The notes under the pieces were generated by a model, which made no database searches, was not told the DNA's origin, and saw nothing but the letters and a program-made list of their open reading frames with translations. Of a stretch of DNA of 33,863 bases, positions 22,614 to 31,506 are shown in pieces. The translations under genes and the position numbers were made by a program. Within the stretch, counting starts at the first letter, position 1; each line of letters begins with the position of its first letter. This DNA comes from Verrucomicrobiota bacterium. GTDB lineage: Bacteria; Verrucomicrobiota; Lentisphaeria; JABSQK01; JAJFLO01. The stretch covers positions 1 to 33,863 of the forward strand of contig JAJFLQ010000076.1 in NCBI GenBank assembly GCA_021772615.1. The letters are read 5' to 3'.

Positions 22614-24521
22614 TCAAGCCAGCCGCTTGATCGACAGAATGGTGATGTCATCGCTTTGCTCCGCTGTTTCGGAAAACTGTTGCAGGCCGGTCACGGTTTC
22701 CATGACAACATGGGATGGCACACTGTCGTAGACGGTCTCCAGGTGGTTGCGTAATCGCGCCTCAGAAAAGAGTTCCTGCGAGATATTTGCAGCCTCGGTC
22801 ACGCCGTCTGTATAGAGATAAATATGGTCACCTATGCCTACCACGGTCTCGCGGGACGCGTACGTGGCATCATTGGCCACACCAAGTGGCAGATCACCCG
22901 TGCTGTCCAGCATCTTGACCACGCCGTCCGCACCGATAACGAACGGCGGATTGTGGCCGGCATTGGCATAGGAGATCTTGCCGGTTCGTATGTCCATAAC
23001 GCCATAAAACACAGTCACGAACATGCACTCTTCATTTTCCGCACACAGCAGTGAGTTCGCCAGCGTGAGGCATTCGGCCGGTGATCCCGTTCTGAACGCA
23101 GTCGATTTTATCACTGTCCGGCTGATCGCCATAAAAATGGCAGCGGGTACGCCTTTATCTGAAACATCGGCGATGACGAATCCAAGGTGATCGTCATCAA
23201 TGAAAAAGTAATCGTAAAAATCGCCGCCCATTTCCTTTGCCGGTAAATTCACGGCATAAAGATCGATCTCGCCGCGATCCGGGAATGGCGGAAAGCGATT
23301 CGGCAGAATCGAGTTCTGTATACGCGCCGCGACTTCCAGCTCGCCCGCCAGCCGTTCTTTTTCCGTAGTCATACTGCGGATGTCTGCGATGTGTTTTTTC
23401 AGTGCGTTCATCATTTTGTTGAACGCGACGGTGAGTTGCCAAATTTCGTAATTCGATGTCGATATCGTGAGCGACGACATGAAATCCAGGTTGCCCAAGG
23501 ATTTCACGCGATCGGCCAGCTCTGTGATCGGGTCCGTGATAGTGCGGGCCACGCGTACGGCCATGACGTACAGCGCGCCAAGCGCACATAGCGCTATAGC
23601 GAGCAACAACATCTGAAATCGCCGTACCGGCTTGAGGACATTCGCCACCGGATATATCACGGCGACGCTGAATTCCGTACGGTCGATCGGGCGGTAAAAG
23701 ATCCATGCGGTTTTGCGATAGTGCGGGTCCGGCGCCTTTATGAAACCGATATTCTTACCGGTCATTGCCTCGTACAGTTCCGAATTGGCGGATTCCAGTT
23801 CGTGCCCCATTACCAGTACCGGGTCCGGATAGGCGATGTAGCGACCGAGCCGCGACAATATGAATGCGTACCCGCCGTAGGGCAGGGCGAGGGTGTCGAT
23901 TTCATCGCGAATATCCTCCAGCGACAAGTCGACCGTGACAACCCCGCAGAATCTCTTGTTGTCGAATACCGGAACGGAATAGGACACCATCAGGATCTCG
24001 GCGGCGCCGTCGTCGTAATACGGCTCGGTCCAGATGCCCTTGCCTGCTTCCCTGGCTGCCGTATACCAGTCCCGCCGAAAATAATTGTACTCCTCCGTGC
24101 CGCGTTGTACATAAGCAATGTCATCGCCCTGATAGTGGTAGTACGGGGCATAATATTTCTGACCCGTCTTGTACGTGCCGGGCTCAAACGCCACGGATAT
24201 CCCGTAGAGTTGCGGATTGGCGAGCAGTGCCTGTTTCATATACGTCTTGAGCTGCACCGGATCTGCGACCAGTCCGGTCTGGATCGGCACCGCCATCCAG
24301 TTTGCTATCTCCGTACTAAGCTTAAAGCTGTGCGCGAATTTCTCCGAATAGTAGCTGGCGAGGATTTGCGAACTGGACTCGATATCTGCCTTGGCTTTGC
24401 CGCTCACCCAGATATGGATGATGCCGAATACAATAATGAATATCACGGACGTACTGACGATCGTCCATAGTTCGAGCTGCGAGCGCAGCGTGCGTTTTTG
24501 GTCTGATATATGAATGCGCAT
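22614..24521 (-). CDS. Membrane sensor phosphatase: Cache - HAMP - SpoIIE (PP2C)
   Basis: A 635-residue RsbU-like regulator. A transmembrane helix (about 18-39) leads to an extracytoplasmic Cache sensor domain (WTEPYYDDGAAEILMVSYSVP, VVTVDLSLEDI). A second helix (LLLAIALCALGALYVMAV) is followed by HAMP (ITDPITELADRV), a coiled coil, and a SpoIIE-type PP2C domain (EVAARIQNSILP, KEMGGDFYDYF, FVIADVSDKGVPAAIFMA, SYANAGHNPPFV, IYLYTDGVTEA, EQSDDITILSI). The metal-binding Asp residues in GGDFYD, ADVSDKG and TDGV are present. Such proteins dephosphorylate anti-sigma antagonists in partner-switching pathways; no such partner is adjacent. The ATG at 24521 comes one base after the stop of the upstream gene (TAAcATG); a longer start at 24674 is rejected. 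The subtilase gene starts 12 bases downstream. Confidence 0.93.
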   Translation of the reverse strand: MRIHISDQKRTLRSQLELWTIVSTSVIFIIVFGIIHIWVSGKAKADIESSSQILASYYSEKFAHSFKLSTEIANWMAVPIQTGLVADPVQLKTYMKQALLANPQLYGISVAFEPGTYKTGQKYYAPYYHYQGDDIAYVQRGTEEYNYFRRDWYTAAREAGKGIWTEPYYDDGAAEILMVSYSVPVFDNKRFCGVVTVDLSLEDIRDEIDTLALPYGGYAFILSRLGRYIAYPDPVLVMGHELESANSELYEAMTGKNIGFIKAPDPHYRKTAWIFYRPIDRTEFSVAVIYPVANVLKPVRRFQMLLLAIALCALGALYVMAVRVARTITDPITELADRVKSLGNLDFMSSLTISTSNYEIWQLTVAFNKMMNALKKHIADIRSMTTEKERLAGELEVAARIQNSILPNRFPPFPDRGEIDLYAVNLPAKEMGGDFYDYFFIDDDHLGFVIADVSDKGVPAAIFMAISRTVIKSTAFRTGSPAECLTLANSLLCAENEECMFVTVFYGVMDIRTGKISYANAGHNPPFVIGADGVVKMLDSTGDLPLGVANDATYASRETVVGIGDHIYLYTDGVTEAANISQELFSEARLRNHLETVYDSVPSHVVMETVTGLQQFSETAEQSDDITILSIKRLA

Positions 24522-24522
24522 G

Positions 24523-25599
24523 TTACGCTGTCGTGATTGTTGATGCCGCTTCACAATGCGATTGCATCGCCGTCGGATGTCCAGGCGCGGAATGGCGTTC
24601 ACTGCTTGCGGGCGCCGGCGAACACGGCAGAACCTGAACGTCGTAAAGTTCGTCGTGGCTGTCGGTGAGATCAATAAAGCCGGCCCAGTTTCCGGATGCC
24701 AGATCGATCGCCGCGACGCCGCATTTCAAGGTGTCTATATCCTGTTCGAGCGGGAGGTCGCCAAGCGTTCTGCTGCTGCGGAGCCGGGAAAGGCCTACGA
24801 AGAGATGGCCGCCGAGGTGGCACAGGCCGCGTAGAAATCCCGGCAATCGCACGATCCCGTCATATCGACCGGATTGCGGATCCAGAATGAGAATCTCGCC
24901 GGCGCCGGCGTTCAACACATACAGCTTGCCGTCGAACAGTCTCGGAGAGTGCGGCATCGACAGCGTATCGGTGATAATACTGCCGCTCGGGGCATGCATC
25001 AGGATGCCGCCATCTGCTTTGTGTGGCCGCCACCCTTTGGGGGAATCGCTGCGGCCCAGCGCCGTGACGAATGCCGAACCATCGGATCCCAGGGCAATAC
25101 CATTCAGGTGACACCGGTCTTCCGGCGCCAGCTGCGATATGAACGGCGGTATCCAGTGAGTGTTCGTACCTGATTGCCCCGCGACGGTTTCAATGCATGA
25201 GAAGTTCGTGTTGACCGCAAGGATTTGCTCACCGGCCCACGCGATATCATGTATATCCGCATCGTCGCATCGGTGAAAGTCATTGAACGTCAGGGATGCG
25301 TTGGCGTGCGTCGAACCATGCGGCGCCGCGTCCGACGGCTGCGACAGTGTGTACGTAACGATGCCATTGTTCGCCGCGATCGCCACATGCCCCTCGCGTA
25401 CAGCGATGCCCATCGGACGATGGAAGGCGTAGGCGTGCTGCGTGAGATCGCCGCGCTGCGAGCCAAAGATAAGCGTCTGGCCGGATTTGTATGTTGTGAC
25501 GATCACTGCACACTTTAGATCGGCCAGAATTTGCGGGAACACCCCGGTTGCCACGGCGCCTGGCTGCAGTCCGGGACGTGATTCGTCTGTCATTGCCAT
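24523..25599 (-). CDS. TIGR03032 family protein (beta-propeller-like)
   Basis: A 358-residue protein matching the TIGR03032 group (DUF4915). The hallmark N-terminus is present: FPQILADLKCAVIVTTYKSGQTLIFGS, HAYAFHRPMGIAV. Repeated strand motifs follow (DIHDIAWAGEQILAVNTNFSCIE, DRCHLNGIALGSDGSAFVTALG, LSMPHSPRLFDGKLYVLNAG, LPGFLRGLCHLGGHLFVGLSRLR), consistent with a propeller. Family members are often linked to surface or peptide-related operons, but the biochemical role is unknown. There is no signal peptide, so it should be cytoplasmic. It is the first gene of a three-gene operon, ending one base before the phosphatase start. The last ~35 residues are Ser/Ala-rich and probably unstructured. 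Confidence 0.85.
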   Translation of the reverse strand: MAMTDESRPGLQPGAVATGVFPQILADLKCAVIVTTYKSGQTLIFGSQRGDLTQHAYAFHRPMGIAVREGHVAIAANNGIVTYTLSQPSDAAPHGSTHANASLTFNDFHRCDDADIHDIAWAGEQILAVNTNFSCIETVAGQSGTNTHWIPPFISQLAPEDRCHLNGIALGSDGSAFVTALGRSDSPKGWRPHKADGGILMHAPSGSIITDTLSMPHSPRLFDGKLYVLNAGAGEILILDPQSGRYDGIVRLPGFLRGLCHLGGHLFVGLSRLRSSRTLGDLPLEQDIDTLKCGVAAIDLASGNWAGFIDLTDSHDELYDVQVLPCSPAPASSERHSAPGHPTAMQSHCEAASTITTA

Positions 25600-25750
25600 G
25601 TGAGATTGCTGCGCGGTTGCGATTTCGGGTCATTGGTCCTATGATACCTGCGATGCGCACGTACCTTATACAACATCTTCCAATTACGCAATAGCCTCGT
25701 CCGGCGGACGGCGCAGCAAACACATTATCATACCTTAAAATAGACTTGAA
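25600..25750. promoter_or_regulatory. Divergent promoter region
   Basis: This 151-base gap separates two operons read outward: TIGR03032-phosphatase-protease to the left and Sel1-lipase maturation factor to the right. Both promoters must lie here. The AT-rich stretch at about 25716-25750 is the likeliest place for the rightward promoter and leader, but specific boxes cannot be assigned. Confidence 0.4.
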
Positions 25751-27685
25751 ATGTCGATTCAGGACGACTTCGAACCGATTGTCAAAGACCTCTTCCGCAA
25801 GGGCATTCGCAAAGTGATGGTCGTGAGCGGCGAGGGGGTAGTTCGGGCCGAGTGGGAATTTCGATTGGATCGGATGGAAAGCGCCGCCGAAGTCGCTGAG
25901 GCGATTCCCGGTATCATTTCGAACCGTGCACAATTCGCGGACGCGAAAGACAAAATCACCCATCTCCTGTCCGACGCCTACATCCTTGTAAACGGTATCC
26001 GTGATGGTTTACTCATTGCCGTGGCATCCGGCGAGTTCGCGATAGAGCTTTTCGGGCCGATGCTGAGCGGATTGCAGGACAAGCTGAACGCCGGCGCGGC
26101 GTCTGCAGAACGCGTAAAGGCAGCATCCGGCAGGACGCCCCATCTGTCGGTGCCGGCGTCGCCAACCGCTTCTGCCGCTGCAGCACCGGCGGCGGAAGTG
26201 CCGGCCGGGGCGTCGCGAACCGCCACGACTCTACCTGCGGCGGGCGAAGGCGCCGTCGTGGCCGATACACCAATAATGGTGGAGCAGCCAGATGCCGCCC
26301 CACGCGACGATACGTGGTATGTGTTGGTGTTGTTGACGGTGGTTGTACTTGGCGGCCTGATGTTGTCGCTTTTCATGCCGTCGCAGAACGCGCCGGTGGC
26401 CGCTCAGCCGCCACCGGAAGAACCGTTGGCTGACACGGCGAGCGACAGCGTGTCGGCAGTCGTCACACCGGCGTCTGAGCAGGTCCTGGACCAACCTTTA
26501 CAGCCTCCGGTCGCAACCAATACGGTTGCGCCAGAAGAGGCCGAACGTCTGTACACGGCGGCCTTGACAGCGTTCTTGCGGGGACCAGCTCCGCTAAACG
26601 ACCCCAAGACCATGGCGATGCTCAAGCAGGCCGCGGCTGCCGGCCATGGCGCCGCCCAGGCAGCACTGGCGTACCTGTACCACCTCGGAATAGGTGTAGC
26701 GATACATCACGATTTGTGTCGTGCGCATGCTGCGGCCGCGGCGGAAGCAGGGCAGGTGCTCGGCGAGTTTTTTCTTGTGCTGGCGTATTATGAAGCACAG
26801 CAGTCAACTCTGGCTCCCGAACCGGCGGCGACCGGGATGGCTGCTGCGATTCTGCCGGTAATGGAGCGGGCGGCATCGTCGGGAAATGCACTGGTACAGG
26901 ATCGTCTGGGACACATGTACCTGGGTGGTATAGGAATCGCGCCCGACACCGCCCAGGCGGCGGCATGGTTCCGCAAAGCGGCGGCGGCCGGCGTCGTTCC
27001 GGCGCAGAAACAACTGGCATCGATGTATGCCGCTGGAATCGGGATCGAGAAGAATCTTCAGCAGGCTACCTACTGGTATCGTCAAGCCGCCGGCCGCGGG
27101 GACGCGGCTGCCACATATAGGCTTGGTGTGTGTTACGAGAGCGGTGATGGTGTGGAGAACGACCTCGAAGCTGCGATAAAGTGGTATCATGCCGCAGCGG
27201 ACCGGGGCGATGCTGACGCCGCCTACCGGCTCGGCGTCTTAGGTATGCAGGGTAACACGTCGGGTGCGGACCTGGCGGCCGCCGTGCAGTGGCTGAAACG
27301 TGCCGCTGCCGGCGGGCAATCGCATGCGCAGTACAATCTCGGCGTGTTGTATCTCGAAGGTCGTGAAAGTGCGGACATTGTCAAGGACGCAGGCATCGCC
27401 TACGGCTGGTTTGTCAAAGCCGCCTTTCTGGGACACTCCCGGGCGCAGTACAACCTCGGTGTCATGTACAATACCGGCTACAGCTTAAATAAAGATACAG
27501 ACACGGCGTTGAAATGGTTTCGTATGTCCGCTGCTCAGAATAACGCCAATGCGCAGTACCAGATCGGACTGATTTTTGCGAGCCGCACGCCGCCCGATCC
27601 CGTGCGGGCGGAAGAGTGGTTCCGGGTGGCTGCAGACAACGGTCACGAAAAGGCCATGGCAGCATTGGCCGATTATGCTGAATAA
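25751..27685 (+). CDS. Sel1-repeat membrane protein with N-terminal cytoplasmic domain
   Basis: A 644-residue, probably bitopic, protein. Residues 1-115 form a compact alpha/beta domain (IVKDLFRKGIRKVMVVSGEGVV, ILVNGIRDGLLIAVASGEFAI) that vaguely recalls roadblock/LC7 folds; the family is not recognised. An Ala/Pro-rich linker (about 125-180) leads to one transmembrane helix at 189-208 (WYVLVLLTVVVLGGLMLSLF). After a second linker, about residues 270-640 carry Sel1-type repeats, for example ALAYLYHLGIGV, LGHMYLGGIGIAPDTAQAAAW, YRLGVCYESGDGVENDLEAA and YNLGVMYNTGYSLNKDTDTA. Sel1 repeats are protein-binding solenoids. Topology suggests the repeats lie outside the cytoplasm. The stop overlaps the next ATG (TAATG), so the pair is translationally coupled. 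Confidence 0.85.
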   Translation: MSIQDDFEPIVKDLFRKGIRKVMVVSGEGVVRAEWEFRLDRMESAAEVAEAIPGIISNRAQFADAKDKITHLLSDAYILVNGIRDGLLIAVASGEFAIELFGPMLSGLQDKLNAGAASAERVKAASGRTPHLSVPASPTASAAAAPAAEVPAGASRTATTLPAAGEGAVVADTPIMVEQPDAAPRDDTWYVLVLLTVVVLGGLMLSLFMPSQNAPVAAQPPPEEPLADTASDSVSAVVTPASEQVLDQPLQPPVATNTVAPEEAERLYTAALTAFLRGPAPLNDPKTMAMLKQAAAAGHGAAQAALAYLYHLGIGVAIHHDLCRAHAAAAAEAGQVLGEFFLVLAYYEAQQSTLAPEPAATGMAAAILPVMERAASSGNALVQDRLGHMYLGGIGIAPDTAQAAAWFRKAAAAGVVPAQKQLASMYAAGIGIEKNLQQATYWYRQAAGRGDAAATYRLGVCYESGDGVENDLEAAIKWYHAAADRGDADAAYRLGVLGMQGNTSGADLAAAVQWLKRAAAGGQSHAQYNLGVLYLEGRESADIVKDAGIAYGWFVKAAFLGHSRAQYNLGVMYNTGYSLNKDTDTALKWFRMSAAQNNANAQYQIGLIFASRTPPDPVRAEEWFRVAADNGHEKAMAALADYAE

Positions 27686-29622
27686 TGCTGCAGCCCCACC
27701 CGATCGTAGTGAAGGCGGCGACTGCCGGCTATCTTGTTGCCTTGCTGGTATCCGTCGCGCTCGCGTTTTACCCTGAATTCACGACCGGCGGCGACCACGA
27801 GACGGCATCCCATTTCTTTCTATACCTTAATCTGATCCTGCTGATTGTCGTCAAGATGGTCGCCGACATCCGCGGAACCGGTTTGGGGAAGATTCCCAAT
27901 ACGATCGGAACGAGACCAACAATCTTTTGGCCGCGGTGGTTGTTTCTACGCGGTGTCGCTGTCGGATTTGTTGCATTTTTCGTCTCGATTTCCGGTCAGA
28001 TCCACGGCCTGATAGGGCCGAACGGCATCTTGCCTGCCGTTCAGGTCCTTGATGCGGCACGCGCGCTTGAGCCCGACGCGGGCCCAGCCTCTGTGCATCC
28101 GGGCACGCTGAGCGACGCGCTGATGGCTATAGCCGACTGTAAGCATGTCGTGTGGCAATGTATGCAGGCGCCGTCGTTGTTGTGGCTGGATGCGGGCGCC
28201 GCCGGGTTGAACGGCCTTTGCTGGGTCGGCGGCACGGCTTCCGTGCTGGCGCTGATCAACTTCGCGCCGCGACTGAACCTCTTCGTTTGCTGGCTGTGTT
28301 ATCTTTCGTTTGTCAGTGTCGCCCGCAATTTTTCCAGCTTCCAGTCGGATGGGTTGATGTTGCAAACGTGTCTGCTTGCATGCTTCCTGGCGCCGCGCGG
28401 CCTGCGACCCGGGCTGGGCGTCCGGTCGCCACCGTCGTCGACGTCCGTATTCATGCTGCGCTGGCTGTGTTTCTGTCTCATGTTCGAGGCCGGAACGGCC
28501 AAGCTGCTTAGCGGCGACGCTGCGTGGTGGTCACTCACCGCCATGCACGACTACTACGTCAACTGCCCCTTCCCCAACTGGATCGGTTGGTTCGTTCAGC
28601 ACCTTCCAGAGCGTTTCCATTCCGCAACCGTACTGTTCACGCTCGTCGTCGAAATCGTCTGTCCGTTGTTGATCCTGTGCGGCCGGTTTCCCCGGTTCGT
28701 GGCGTTCTGTCTCTGGTCGACGATGCAGCTTGGTATCATCATCACGGCGAACTACACCTTTCTCAACTACAACGCGATTATCGTTTCGCTGCTCCTGCTG
28801 GACGACAGGTGGTGTGCCTCGCTGTGGCCACGGTTTCGGGCCCTTCCGCCTCTGCCGCCGCTACCCATCGGGTGGGTGCGGCGTGTTGCAGGCCACGCTT
28901 TCCTGGGCATCATGTTTTATATCACTGCCTTGTGGTTTTTCGCTTCGATGCGTGTCGAAATCGGCAAGCTCGCGCCCGGTGTGATTGCCGCGTTCCAATC
29001 GATCGACGGCGTATGCGGCGTGCAAACACAAACAGATACCGAGACTGCCAGTGTGACAATAGCCATACCTTGCCTGGGGCTTGAGGCCGACGTCACCGAT
29101 TGGGTGCTCAAGCCCCTCGTCGTGTCTCGTCCGTTTCGTTCTACAAACCGCTTCGCCTTGTTCGCGTCGATGACGCATCATCGGCATCACATCGTTTTCG
29201 AGGGCTCGACCGATGGCGGCCGGACCTGGCGTGAGTACCGGTACAAATGGCAGCCGCAGAACCCGCAGACGGCGCCGCGCTTTATGGCGCCGCATCTGCC
29301 CCGGTTCGACTGGAATATCTGGTTCGCTCAACTCGGCACCTACAAGCGATACAACTTCGTTCTCCAGACTGCGGTGCGGCTGATCGAGGCACGGCCGGAG
29401 GTGCTGGATCTCTTTGCCGGCAACCCGTTCCCGGCCAGTCCGCCAACCCGAATCCGGTTCACGCTGTATCGTTATGGCTTTACCGCCATCGACTCATTGC
29501 TCTCTACCGGCAACTGGTGGGACATCGAACCGATCGGTTACTACGCTCCCGTGGTATATCTCGACGCCCAGTCGCAGGGATACAAGTTGGCGGTCGGTAA
29601 GGCGTGGGACGGCACGTGGTGA
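27685..29622 (+). CDS. Lipase maturation factor-like polytopic membrane protein
   Basis: A 645-residue membrane protein with about ten hydrophobic segments in its first two thirds (for example WLFLRGVAVGFVAFFVSI, VFMLRWLCFCLMFEAGTAKL, LFTLVVEIVCPLLILCGRF). The family's conserved text is present: FEAGTAKLLSGDAAWW, TAMHDYYVNCPFPNWIGWF, and the C-terminal globular part HIVFEGSTDGGRTWREYRYKW, PHLPRFDWNIWFAQLG and GNPFPASPPTRIRFTLYRY. Eukaryotic LMF1 helps lipases fold in the ER; bacterial homologues have no agreed role and may assist folding or act on lipids. The start codon shares a base with the Sel1 gene's stop. No lipase gene lies in the window. Confidence 0.9.
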   Translation: MLQPHPIVVKAATAGYLVALLVSVALAFYPEFTTGGDHETASHFFLYLNLILLIVVKMVADIRGTGLGKIPNTIGTRPTIFWPRWLFLRGVAVGFVAFFVSISGQIHGLIGPNGILPAVQVLDAARALEPDAGPASVHPGTLSDALMAIADCKHVVWQCMQAPSLLWLDAGAAGLNGLCWVGGTASVLALINFAPRLNLFVCWLCYLSFVSVARNFSSFQSDGLMLQTCLLACFLAPRGLRPGLGVRSPPSSTSVFMLRWLCFCLMFEAGTAKLLSGDAAWWSLTAMHDYYVNCPFPNWIGWFVQHLPERFHSATVLFTLVVEIVCPLLILCGRFPRFVAFCLWSTMQLGIIITANYTFLNYNAIIVSLLLLDDRWCASLWPRFRALPPLPPLPIGWVRRVAGHAFLGIMFYITALWFFASMRVEIGKLAPGVIAAFQSIDGVCGVQTQTDTETASVTIAIPCLGLEADVTDWVLKPLVVSRPFRSTNRFALFASMTHHRHHIVFEGSTDGGRTWREYRYKWQPQNPQTAPRFMAPHLPRFDWNIWFAQLGTYKRYNFVLQTAVRLIEARPEVLDLFAGNPFPASPPTRIRFTLYRYGFTAIDSLLSTGNWWDIEPIGYYAPVVYLDAQSQGYKLAVGKAWDGTW

Positions 29623-29724
29623 TGGTCGGTGAGATGTTGGCGGTCCTGATCACTGAGGCTGCAGCGAGGATCGCGGCGCTACAGACCTCACCAGCCCACG
29701 CCAACGCTATTAATCGACCGTGGA

Positions 29725-29780
29725 GGAACCGCGAATCCATCCTTTTTTAGTAGCGTTCATTGGCGTCCATTCGCGGTTCC
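29725..29780. repeat. Inverted-repeat element GGAACCGCGAAT…ATTCGCGGTTCC
   Basis: Perfect 12-bp inverted repeats (29725-29736 and 29769-29780) enclose a short AT-containing core. The element covers the 3' end of the truncated Uma2 gene and supplies its last codons and stop (reading …NREPRMDANERY), so it or an associated rearrangement truncated that gene. Confidence 0.65.
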
Positions 29781-30025
29781 CTGTTCATCATCACGTGCAC
29801 AAATCGCCAAAATGAATCCATTGGTGAGACCACGGTCTGGTAAGTCTTGCCGGAGAAATAACGCTGCACCTGAACGAGTAGCTGTATGATAATCCGCTGG
29901 TGCCGGTACGTTGGGCTTGGCGACATGGCAAACGCCTCGTCGCCGACAATTGCCCACCGTTGCTCATCACTCCAGGAGCGGTAGGCATCCCAGGTGAATC
30001 GTCTATGTGTGGCTGGTTCGGCCAT
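29747..30025 (-). pseudogene. Truncated Uma2-family (DUF820) endonuclease-like gene
   Basis: The first ~75 residues match the N-terminal half of Uma2/DUF820 proteins, which have a restriction-endonuclease-like fold: RRFTWDAYRSWSDEQRWAIVGDEAFAMSPSPT, RHQRIIIQLLVQVQRYF and VVSPMD. Family members run to about 190 residues with the key D…EVK-type motif in the second half, which is missing. After SPMD the frame continues into unrelated codons from the inverted-repeat element at 29725-29780 and stops. The product, if made, cannot be a nuclease. Confidence 0.75.
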
Positions 30026-30194
30026 CGTCGGCTTTTCTCAGGTAGGCCGAATGACGTCGAAACAGAATCAAGACAACCTCAGATGGCCACGGCGACCATC
30101 CTCTTCGTGTAGCTGTGCTGGAAGGGAACCACGTATACGCGCAAATGGACATGAATGTTTGCAAGCTCCCAACGCCGTATACGTAAGACTATGA

Positions 30195-31013
30195 CTAGCG
30201 TTTTCGCAATCTTATCAGGCCCACGACGCCGAGAATGAGCATGACGAATGACGCCGGTTCCGGGACCGGTGGATTGGGGTCAGGTACGTCATCAACCTCG
30301 AATGCGCTGTACGTGACGCTTTGTTGGGAAAAGTTATAGAAGCCAAGTCGGCCGTTGGAAAAACTCCCGCTAATATCCACTTCGAGGACATTATCTACGG
30401 AGATTTTTAACGATGTGGGATGAAATTCGAATTTGAATTCATAATCGACGTTTGTGCCCCAACCTGTACTTCCCAGCGTATTTCCGCGTGCCAGTTCCAC
30501 CACCTCACCTCCGGTATCCGAGGCGAAATCGACATGCCCCCAGAACTCATCAGCGGTTGGTATTCCGGTTACTCTCGAGACCGCAAGGCCAACATTGGCG
30601 GTCGTGCCCGGCGTGCTGGAAGGTGCGCCGAAATTAAACGCTTGCGTCGATTTCTTCCAGTCAACCAATAGGTAGTCCGCTGCGGAGTTCACGCTGTCGT
30701 CAGGATTGAACCCTAACACAAATCCTATATAATCATTGTCCCCGGTGCCGCCGGCGACATTAATTGTCCCCGTGACTTCCGTATTTATGGCACTGAAATC
30801 GCTGTAGAATACCGTTGGCTGTCCGTTCACGCTCTGGAAAACGGAATCACCGCCCGGAGCGACTGTCCAGGAACCGGATCCAAACCCGGACACAGCATCG
30901 TAGGATTCGGCGACCCAGGTGTTCAGATCCACGGCAGCTGCCATCCCATGCGACAAGAAACTAAAGAAGATCAGTGCTGAAAGCGTAACATCGCGAAATT
31001 TTTCTATACCCAT
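30195..31013 (-). CDS. PEP-CTERM protein with thrombospondin C-terminal-like domain
   Basis: A 272-residue exported protein. A signal peptide at the N-terminus (LSALIFFSFLSHGMAAA) is followed by a lectin-like beta domain with thrombospondin type 3 C-terminal features: TGDNDYIGFVLGFNPD, YLLVDWKKSTQAF, YEFKFEFHPTSLKISVD and GRLGFYNFSQQSVTYSAF. The C-terminus is a PEP-CTERM tag: VPEPAS, a hydrophobic stretch (FVMLILGVVGLI), then RLRKR. Such tags are processed by exosortases that sort proteins to the envelope or exopolysaccharide. No exosortase gene lies in the window, so it must be elsewhere. GGGGAG precedes the ATG. Confidence 0.9.
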   Translation of the reverse strand: MGIEKFRDVTLSALIFFSFLSHGMAAAVDLNTWVAESYDAVSGFGSGSWTVAPGGDSVFQSVNGQPTVFYSDFSAINTEVTGTINVAGGTGDNDYIGFVLGFNPDDSVNSAADYLLVDWKKSTQAFNFGAPSSTPGTTANVGLAVSRVTGIPTADEFWGHVDFASDTGGEVVELARGNTLGSTGWGTNVDYEFKFEFHPTSLKISVDNVLEVDISGSFSNGRLGFYNFSQQSVTYSAFEVDDVPDPNPPVPEPASFVMLILGVVGLIRLRKR

Positions 31014-31506
31014 GGTCTCCCCACTCGTTTCGTGAATTCAAAAAATGACCGGACAATCCGGCACCAATCCATTTGTAACGTATGCAATAATTATAAGTAA
31101 TTTCCAGCGGATTACAAGGCTTTGGCATCGTACGTGTCCGTCGCGGTGGCGCCTTCTTCGCGGCTAACCCGAGTTTATCGCTTTGGACAACTCGATCACC
31201 ATCTTTGTGCGTCTGCAGTTGAATGGAAGATTGGCATCTGGGATGATCACGATTCGGCAACGTTTAGATAGATCTCCGCTTCGACCTGGTCATAGAGCTG
31301 ATTCATGCTCAGGCCGCGGTAGGCAGGTTTAATTCCTACAGGAAAAGCTTGGTGCCTGCAATTACGATCCGCGCACGATCAAGAACTGGAGTAGAGGAGT
31401 ACTCTCGGGTGGTGTCAATGAAATACAACGGGGTTTTTCAGCAGAATTTTAACTAAAGGCGTGACCCAGAAAATCCTCCTGGAATGTTTTCCGAATCACC
31501 CGTACT
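31014..31506. other. Intergenic region with a possible gene scrap
   Basis: No intact gene is recognised in these 490 bases. On the minus strand, 31247-31378 is open and reads KPAYRGLSMNQLYDQVEAEI before a stop. This could be the C-terminal scrap of a lost gene, but the family is not identified. The rest shows nothing structured. Confidence 0.35.

Noticed and set aside
22614..24674. Longer phosphatase start at 24674
   Set aside because: It would add 51 Arg-rich residues inside the upstream gene. The ATG at 24521 lies one base after that gene's stop and begins just before the first membrane helix.
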